This document shows, one piece after another, positions 57,190 through 64,000 of a DNA stretch of 64,000 nt. Source of the DNA: Pseudocercospora fijiensis CIRAD86. Taxonomy: Eukaryota; Ascomycota; Dothideomycetes; Mycosphaerellales; Mycosphaerellaceae. A program made the translations under genes and the position numbers. Location: assembly GCF_000340215.1 (NCBI RefSeq), contig NW_006921542.1, forward strand, positions 493,610 to 557,609. The letters are read 5' to 3'. Each line of letters starts with the position of its first letter. The stretch's first letter is position 1. Below the pieces are notes generated by a model. That model was given only the letters and a program-made list of their open reading frames with translations, did not search any database and was not told where the DNA came from.

Positions 57190-57203
57190 CCGGGCTCATA
57201 ACC
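57190..57203 (-). promoter_or_regulatory. Primer binding site: initiator tRNA-Met anticodon arm
   Basis: The plus strand reads gggctcataacc directly against the LTR edge (57192-57203), the same sequence as the anticodon stem-loop of eukaryotic initiator tRNA-Met (CAU anticodon). The minus strand ggttatgagccc is therefore complementary to an internal tRNA fragment, as established for Drosophila copia, which primes from a tRNA-iMet half molecule. Confidence 0.8.
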
Positions 57204-57505
57204 TGTTGAATTGTATAGTAGTAGTGTAGGCTAAACTGTGTTGTGTTCGTTGTGTTCTATCTAAACTAGTGACTATCCTAGGCATATATATATTCAGTCC
57301 TTCCTATTGTCGAGTATCCTTACTATTGTCGGCTACTCCGATAATAGTATCGGTATATCCGATAGTTCTAGAGGCGCCGTATTACGCCTCGTAATCTTAT
57401 TTCTTTATATATAAAGGCTGTATATATATAAAGAAGGATATAAGGACAAAGCAGCCCGAAATTGTTATTCACTCGCTTTGAGGCTAACAAAGCTTATTTC
57501 CAAGA
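57204..57505 (-). repeat. Right (5') LTR of the inner copia
   Basis: It begins tgttgaattgtatagtagta on the plus strand and contains a TATA-rich stretch (ctttatatataaagg, about 57401-57417) that could include the promoter. It is followed by ctact (57506-57510). Confidence 0.92.
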
Positions 57506-57510
57506 CTACT
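57506..57510 (+). repeat. 5-bp target duplication of the inner copia (right)
   Basis: ctact, copy of 51719-51723. Confidence 0.75.
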
Positions 57511-58640
57511 ATTATTAGTCGAGCGGTTAGTATTATAGGGATACGAGCCCCTTCTACGGCCCCTATCGCGGCCTCCTCTATATAGTCGCCGGCTACGCCC
57601 TCTTCTACGGTTATTATTACTATTCCTATTATTAGTACTATTATTCTAGTAGGAACCTTAGTTTCCTCCGCGGGCACGGTTACTACGGTTAGTACTAGCT
57701 AGTCGGATCCTCGATTCTAGTCGTTACTAGAGCTAAACAGCTCGTTTAGCTGTTTCTACTTCGACTATAAATTGAATACGTATTAGATTAGCGTATTCGA
57801 ATATACGACGGCGGTCTAATTTAAGGATAAGCTCCTACCTAAGTTTTAGGCGTATCTTAGAGATCTATATAGAATTAGTTTTAGCCGGAAGGTTATCTTT
57901 AAGGGTCTTTAAATAGGCCTCGAATAAGCGAGCCGATTAATTAGTCTTTTGCTTAGCTCGAAGGTACTAGTCCTAAGCATATTATTGCCTTAGTATGGGG
58001 TTTCTAAGGGTATCTAGTATAATAGTTTTATAGGTTTGCTACTAAATAGCGGTCTAATTATCGAGGGAGTCAAAATAGTTATCCTAGGTGCGTTTTAGGT
58101 CGCTATTAATGTACTACACAGCGTAGACAACTAATAAATAGTCGTCTAGAAGAGCCTTTAGCGCGTTTCGCTAATTAAGCTTATAGTTACGAATATAGTC
58201 GTTGTATTGCTTTCGACTAGAGCTATTAAATACGGTATAGTCCTTAAGCTTAGTATCCTTCTTTTAAATAGTTAGTAAGGAAGGTCCTACTATTAGTTTA
58301 GTAGTAGTTATCAGGGCTTCCTAGAGGCGACGGAGCTCGAGGAGGTTATCCTTTAGCTGCTATTCTTAACGCAGGGCAGTAAGCCTGTTTTAAGTGGCTT
58401 CCTAAAGTCTCCCTACTAGTTAGGGCCTAAAGGCTAGTTAGCTATATCGTCGATTAACAATGTTGTTAAGAATGTCGTTAATAGGCAATTCCGGATTATT
58501 ACCTAGAACTATAGGTTCTTTAGTAGGCCCTTTAGTAGGCACTATGCTACTAGTGTTGTTATTGCTAGCACTACTAGTAGCGCCGCGGTTGTTATTATTG
58601 CTTCGTAATAAGCCGGCTATTATAATAAGGGGTAGCACTA
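57511..58640 (-). pseudogene. Gypsy gag relic (N-terminal part)
   Basis: The frame starts near 58638 (MLPLIIIAGLLRSNNNN), passes an Asn/Ser-rich segment and a helical gag region (DYTVFNSSSRKQYNDYIRNY, near 58200), and ends in an Arg/Gly/Asn-rich stretch (SRRLYRGGRDRGRRRGS, near 57560) before the inner copia insertion. RIP stops are frequent. Gag would form the virus-like particle. Confidence 0.65.
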
Positions 58641-58878
58641 ATAATATATTATAGCCCCTTATAGTACAGATATAGCGGAATTAGTAGGTATCGGCCTAGT
58701 GTAATTAACTTAGTGTAATAGGCCGTATAGAAGGCCTTGCTTAATAATTAGTACGGTTATTTTAGTAGAATAGTACGTATAGGTCCCGTTCTTCGGGCGT
58801 AATATAGTTAAATCGATGGTTTTCGTAGCTATACCGCTAAAAGCTTGAAATAAGGACTATCTAGCTACTGCCCTTAAA

Positions 58879-58895
58879 GGGTAGATCGAATACTA
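58879..58895 (-). promoter_or_regulatory. Primer binding site of the gypsy element
   Basis: The plus-strand text gggtagatcgaatacta abuts the LTR. Its last three bases, cta, are what RIP makes of the tRNA 3' CCA, so priming from a tRNA 3' end is likely, unlike the two copia elements. The tRNA was not identified. Confidence 0.5.
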
Positions 58896-59091
58896 TATAA
58901 TAGGGGTTATATTAGCAGGTAGATAGGGTAGTAGTAGGTATAGTAGTATTCGATAAGGATCTAGGAGGAGAAGGAGGAAGGTAGGCTAGTTAGTCTAGTA
59001 CTAAGCGCTAAGCCCTACCTAAGGCACTAAGACCTTAGCTTTACTCGGTCTAGTTATATACTAATTACGTATAGCCTCTTTAGCCCTAACA
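58896..59091 (-). repeat. Right (5') LTR of the gypsy element
   Basis: 196 bp, starting tataataggggttatatt and ending gccctaaca. It is followed by the atcct target duplication (59092-59096). Confidence 0.93.
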
Positions 59092-59096
59092 ATCCT
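59092..59096 (+). repeat. 5-bp target duplication of the gypsy element (right)
   Basis: atcct, perfect copy of 46170-46174. Confidence 0.88.
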
Positions 59097-62000
59097 TTAC
59101 TATTAAGTTAGTAACTAGTTAACCCCTAACTATTAAACTAAGGGAATGCCTCTATATCCCTAACTTCTATACTAATATTATTAGTAGGGCAGTTTTCTAT
59201 CACCGTAGGTTTAAGCATAATAAGCTTAATAATATTCTTTATAACCTATAAGGGAAACTACTAGTCCCTCTTAGTAGGCCTAAAAACTATATACCCTATT
59301 TCGATATTATCTATAAAGTAGATAGTAAACCTCCGCTCGAATAGCTAATAGGGGATAAAGGCAGGCTATACCGATACCTATTCTAACTATCGTAGTTAGT
59401 AATAATAACAAAACTATTAGCCTACGTAATAGTACGCCGCTCCGCCCGTCTACTACTATCTAGGTAACTTACTCTAAGAAAGATATACGAAATATTTAGA
59501 TACCTAAGTATAGAAAGAGAAGAGGAACTTGTTAATAGGGTTAATAGAATAAAAAGAGATTATATATATAATAATAAGGTCCTAAGAACGCCGCTCTATC
59601 CTATATATATATAAGCAAAGGGCAAGAAGCTTATCTCTAGAAGACTAAGGCACTATAATATATTAATACTAACTCTACATAGACTTATTGCAGCCGACCT
59701 AATATAGCTAGATCTAGCCTATAATAGTAATTAGTACATTTTTTATATATATAAACTATATACTAGACTTTACTATATACAGACAATTAGTAATCGCTAA
59801 GAATTAACTCTCCTTTAGTGCTAGAACTAGTTAGCCTCCTTCGTACGTAGTATTAGTAGAGACATTATCTGTTTGTTATCTAATAATAAAGGAGGAATCT
59901 TAGGCCTTCGGTTTCGATCCTACTTACGTAATAACTATACTATATAGAGGCTAATAGCCCTATATATATTAGAACAGGACCTAGCTAAGCGAGTAGGCCG
60001 TACTATTATTAAGGTAGCTTAAGCCTTAATAATATATACTAGATTCCTATATAACTTATAGCTAGAAGTAGTTTATATAGCAACCTTCCTAGTTAATAGA
60101 TTACTAAGGTTACGTACTACTAACCTACTAATACGTGCACTATACGAGATTAGTACTAGATATAAGCCGAATATAGCCTATATCTACTAGTTTAGAGCAA
60201 GGGCATATCTAGTAATCTATAGTACCGAGACAACTAACGGCAAAAGGAAAGCTATACTACTAAATACTATAAAAGTAGCCTTACGCACCTATATTAGATA
60301 CCTATATAGATACGAAGGGCACTTAATTAATCGAATATAGATCCCCTCGCGTATAATAGTCCTCCGTATAAGAGATATTATATTAAATAAGTCTAGGTTC
60401 TATAGTAGATATAATACCGACCTTAGTATTAATCTTACTAACTAAGAACTTTCGGAGTATAGTAATCTTAAAGAGCTATAAGTACCTGCCTCGAAGTATT
60501 AGTTTAATAAGCTTCGAGAAGTATACGATATACCTCTATACCTTATTAGGTTTAGAGCTAAGGGGGTAGATATACTAATAGGACCTAGTCGACTTATAAT
60601 AGTTAGCCCTATAAGGCTAGTAGAGCCTATTAGACAAGGACTACCTTAACAATTACTACCGATACTACTAAACGAGCTATAGCTTATACTAGTGCCGAAA
60701 GGGCTATTTCTAGAGCCTTAACTATAGAAACAAGACTTTCTAATTAATCTACGCGATATACTATAACCGCGTAATAATATACTAGATAGATTAGTAGACC
60801 TAACTATTAATTAGTAACCTAAGGAAACTAAGAACGATGCTAGTAATTATACCCCTACTAACAATATAGACGTACTAGGTTACGTAGATAAGATAGATAT
60901 AAATATACTACATATAGAGCTTGCTAAATTGCTAATACTAATTAAAGTAGCTAATGTATCTTATCGTTCCCTACTAAATATAGGAGGCCCGTACTATCGA
61001 GTTAACAACCCCTATAAACGATAGCGAGTAGTAGTAATCTACCGAGTTAGCAATCGAGAATAAGCGAGAAACCTCCTACTATTTAACAATCTATATATAG
61101 CTATAGAACACGAAGCTAGATTAACATATAGCAATAGTACCGATTAAGCCGATAGCGATCTATTACTACTACTTCCTTATAATAAGAACGATCTAGCCCT
61201 TTTACCGAAGATCTTCGACCTACTAGTAGAGCTACGTAACTAGCGCTAAGTAATAAAGAGCTAGTTTAAAGAGCATTAGATATACGCTATAAGGGTTAAG
61301 TTTAATAAAGCGCTTTAAATAGGGACATTTAAATAGGTAGACATTACTATACTAGACATCCCTAACCTTCTACCTCTTACCTAGGTATTTAAATATAAGA
61401 CTAATACGAATAGTCGACTAGTAAAGTTTAAGGCAAGAGTATATATAAGAGGGGACCTATAGAAGGGTACGTACCTATACCTTAACACTTATAGCAAGGG
61501 TATTTAGGGCCCTAATAGCTATTACTACTAAGTTTGACTTAGAGGCTAAGTAGATAGATATAGTAAATGCTTTCCTTAACCCTATACTACCCTATATACT
61601 ATATCTAAAGCTACTAGAAGGTTTTGAATAGAAGGGCAAGGTACTACGTCTGCTTTAGGCATTATATAGACTATAGGAGTCGCCTCGGCTTTAGTATAAT
61701 CACTTTATAACTACCCTCGAAAACAAGCTTCGAATACAACTAGTAGAGAATATAGACTACCTATATACCGACCTAGATAACTAGGTATTTATCTTCTTCT
61801 ATATAGACAATATAGTACTACTATATTGTCGCTAATACTAATAGAAGGTAATAGATATTAAGTGAAAGCTAATATAGGAGTACGAGCTTAATAAGCTCGG
61901 CTAACTATTATAGTTCCTTAGTATTAAAGTAAAGCGAAACCGTAGTACTAGGCAACTATAGCTATCTAAGAAGGCATATATTAAGAAGATAGCTTAAAGA

Positions 62001-62840
62001 TAAAGTATTATAATAGCTAGTAGACGAGCTAAAGCCCCCCTACTAACTAGGTACGAGCTATATAAGAAACTAACTTCTAGTAAGGATAACTATACTCGAC
62101 TTAATTTAGTAGCAATACGAGTATATTAAAGCCGAGTAGGATTACTTAACTTTGTAGCAGTCCAAACAAGGCATAATATAGCTAAGGTAGTATCGTTATT
62201 ATTAAAGGCTCTTTAAAACCCTAGACAAACAGATATAGCTACTACTAACTAGTATATTAAGTATCTGCTTTAAACTAAAGAGTTCTGTCTAGAATATAAC
62301 TATAATAGACTAGCCGTTACTATACACTTAAGTTAGGAGCTATAAGAGTTCTATAGTGTCTTAGATACCTTATACGGTAATTATAAGGGCACTAGGCAGT
62401 TATCGGAAGGATAGTTGTTTAGCTTGTTTAATAGACCAGCTAATTAGAACGTAGTACGACAGTCTACTATTACTAAATCTACGACTAAGGCTAAACTACT
62501 AGCCGCCTTCTATATAGGCTTAGAACTAATCTAGTAGAAGCGTCTCTTTAATAATATTAGCCTTACTTTAGATAGCCTTCCTATACTATACTATAATAAT
62601 ATATAGACTATTCGTATTATTAAGGCGGATACTAGCAAGCTAGACACTAAGCTTAGGCATATAGACATCTATTAGTACTAGCTGCGCTAAGAGTATAAGG
62701 CAGGCCGTATTCTCTATAAATACTTAGTAATATAGAATATGCCTACTAATAGACTAACTAAGATCTATAGTCTATAGAACTAACTAAAGTTTATTTAGCA
62801 ACTAAGACTAACTATACTAACGCCTAACCCGTAACGCAGA
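59097..62840 (+). pseudogene. Outer copia pol relic (integrase, RT, RNase H)
   Basis: This continues the copia polyprotein after the gypsy element. Integrase sequence covers about 59600-60450. RT at 61500-61860 reads ALIAITTKFDLEAK, IDIVNAFLNPILPYTLYLKL, GKVLRLL, and the active-site strand as FYIDNIVLL, where the second Asp of YxDD is Asn by RIP. RNase H at 62400-62740 reads STITKSTTKAKLLAAFYIGL and ADTSKLDTKLRHIDIY. After that PTNRLTKIYSL-type sequence ends the polyprotein. Numerous TAG/TAA codons make it inactive. Confidence 0.85.
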
Positions 62841-63693
62841 ACGAATATAGGGTATATAAGGAGGGAAACTCTTTCTCTAACGACCTCTTCCTCTTTAATA
62901 ATACGAGGACAACTCTATATAATACTTAGCGGCCGCCCCTCTACTAACTATAACTAAGTCGATTAAATATAGCTTTATCGATTAGTACTAATAAAAGTGT
63001 CTAATACGATAATAACGACTAATTAGGATAAAGGATTCAACCTTGCCTTCTTATAGAGGCTAAACAATAGTATAGGCAATCTTACCTTACGGGGTACGTT
63101 ACTATCGCCTATATTATTACTTCGAGCGTTACTTCTACTAACTAATAACAAGTCTACGGCAATTGTATTAGTACTAGTAATAATAGTATAGTAGCCTTAG
63201 CTAAGGGTAGCGTCCTTAGTCTAAGTTACCTATCCTAATTTATTAAATCTGTTTAACTAATATATATCTTACTTAATCCTTTATCTAAGTAAATAGACGC
63301 TACCTATGCGATTACTATAATAACCGATAGTATAATATAGAGGGCTTAGTTCAATTGAACTATCTTTACTAAATAGTACGAGTTCTTAAATAAGGCTCTA
63401 GTTATCGGTCCGTACTTTAACTATATAGGAAGAAAACAGTTCCTAGTAATAGGGACCGTATATAAAGGTGTATACGCAGTCTAGATTATATAACGATATC
63501 CTTCGGGGTACTCGGGATATAAAACAAGACTCTCTTATATATAGTATAGATTTAAACTAATTTTTTGTTATTTTAATAAAGTACTATATAAGAAGTTAAA
63601 AAGATTAATTTTTCTTTTGTTTTTATATATAGAAGCATTAGCTACCTTACCTAGAAAGGAAGGTATACCCATTTTATATAAGCTAAGGGAGTA

Positions 63694-63872
63694 TATAACG
63701 TATTAGCTTAGTTATATAATTATTATATAACTTCTTAGTAGAGGAAAGGATTTTCATACTATTTCTAGACTATAGAAGAGATAGAACATAACTAATACAA
63801 TTACTTACTTATTAAACAAGCGCTCTTAATAATGCAGTATTACGTACGTAATCTACTACGCTAAGCGTAATA
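63694..63872 (+). repeat. Right LTR of the outer copia (fully RIPped at its start)
   Basis: It starts tataacgtattagcttagtt and ends aagcgtaata. The same length as the left LTR (179 bp) and collinear with it; differences are transitions apart from a short divergent patch near 63726-63740. Confidence 0.93.
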
Positions 63873-63877
63873 CGAGT
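63873..63877 (+). repeat. 5-bp target duplication of the outer copia (right)
   Basis: cgagt, copy of 44440-44444. Confidence 0.85.
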
Positions 63878-64000
63878 GTTATACTCCTAGCGAGGAAGGG
63901 TTTATTACTATTATTAACTCTATTTTTAGCCCGTTCCTCGGCTATTCCGAGTACGGCTTAAGACCGCTAGCTGTCTATTATTAGACGCTATACTAGGCTC
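63878..64000. other. Right flank of the outer copia, RIP-altered
   Basis: These 123 bp should originally have joined the left flank ending at 44444. They are TAG/CTA-rich, unlike the left flank, which is normal. No gene is visible. Confidence 0.5.

Larger units (their letters stand above)
51724..57505 (-). mobile_element. Inner Ty1/copia retrotransposon, 5.8 kb, youngest and least degraded
   Basis: 302-bp LTRs (51724-52025 and 57204-57505) flank one minus-strand gag-pol frame, with a CTACT duplication. CpA and TpG survive in many places and only a small number of TAG/TAA codons interrupt the frame. It is inserted in gag of the gypsy element. The left LTR may extend two bases further (aagaca), leaving a small uncertainty about the exact ends. 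Confidence 0.93.
46175..59091 (-). mobile_element. Ty3/gypsy chromovirus nested in the outer copia, 12.9 kb with its own insertion
   Basis: It is bounded by 196-bp LTRs and an ATCCT duplication. Without the inner copia it is about 7.1 kb, a usual gypsy length. Minus-strand order is LTR, primer binding site, gag (58640 down), zinc knuckle, protease, RT, RNase H, integrase, chromodomain (to ~47660), ~1.2 kb of non-coding 3' sequence, polypurine tract, LTR. RIP is heavy. It disrupts the outer copia between protease and integrase. Confidence 0.93.
44445..63872 (+). mobile_element. Outer Ty1/copia retrotransposon, 19.4 kb including nested insertions
   Basis: It is bounded by 179-bp LTRs (44445-44623 and 63694-63872) and a CGAGT target duplication. 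Its own sequence is about 6.5 kb and holds gag, protease, integrase, RT and RNase H in copia order on the plus strand. A gypsy element is inserted after 46169. A primer-binding-site relic (gttataagcctagg) starts at 44624 and a purine-rich aaggga lies just before the right LTR. It is heavily RIPped except for the first ~75-100 bp. It is the oldest of the three nested elements by insertion order. Confidence 0.93.

Noticed and set aside
57465..57677. 70-codon minus-strand ORF
   Set aside because: It spans the inner copia LTR and gypsy gag in another frame; a shadow of the insertion junction.
58460..58654. Plus-strand Leu-rich ORF
   Set aside because: It is the antisense shadow of the Asn-rich gypsy gag.
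1..64000. Telomere, rRNA or tRNA genes
   Set aside because: No TTAGGG array, rRNA or folded tRNA was seen. The tRNA-iMet match at 57192 is a primer binding site.

Overview
The window looks like a repeat-rich, gene-poor compartment of a filamentous ascomycete (Pezizomycotina, probably a Dothideomycete; inferred from the retroelement types, the fungal F-box-like gene, short introns and RIP). About 57 kb is transposon DNA heavily altered by repeat-induced point mutation. CpA and TpG are nearly absent and TpA (cta/tag) is everywhere, while CpG is kept. Old reading frames survive as long frames broken mostly by TAG where TGG or CAG is expected. Only 37.75-44.5 kb has normal dinucleotide use.

Layout. 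(1) 1-23.9 kb: two inverted copies of one ~9.9-kb hAT-type DNA transposon, forming a giant palindrome (arms 1-9856 and 13974-23878) around a 4.1-kb unclassified centre. Each copy has TAGACCC termini, subterminal 20-bp repeats, a hAT transposase relic, several unrecognised genes, and two genes whose decayed products are clearly histone H3-like. One H3 gene keeps two recognisable fungal introns. A GTAGCCGG/CCGGCTAC motif separates the gene modules. (2) 23.9-31 kb: a decayed Ty3/gypsy-like element (gag-protease, then RT-RNase H-integrase). (3) 31.8-36 kb: a long unclassified RIP-degraded frame, interrupted by a 357-bp non-autonomous hAT element with a perfect 8-bp target duplication and the same termini as the large elements. 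(4) 36-37.75 kb: low-complexity DNA and a RIP-damaged gene crossing into the normal island. (5) 37.75-44.44 kb: non-RIPped island with one convincing gene (274 aa, F-box/2EXR-like, minus strand), a 17-bp minisatellite and a ~200-bp degenerate tandem repeat. (6) 44.445-63.872 kb: a three-level nest of LTR retrotransposons, each with matching LTRs and a 5-bp target duplication: Ty1/copia (+) interrupted by Ty3/gypsy chromovirus (-) interrupted by Ty1/copia (-).

How it fits together. The nest gives relative ages, and the innermost copia is the least degraded. The outermost copia landed 130 bp upstream of the F-box-like gene, and its left LTR contains the transition from normal to RIPped DNA, so the two LTRs form an internal before/after record of RIP. 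The most unusual finding is the large hAT element with two histone H3-like cargo genes.
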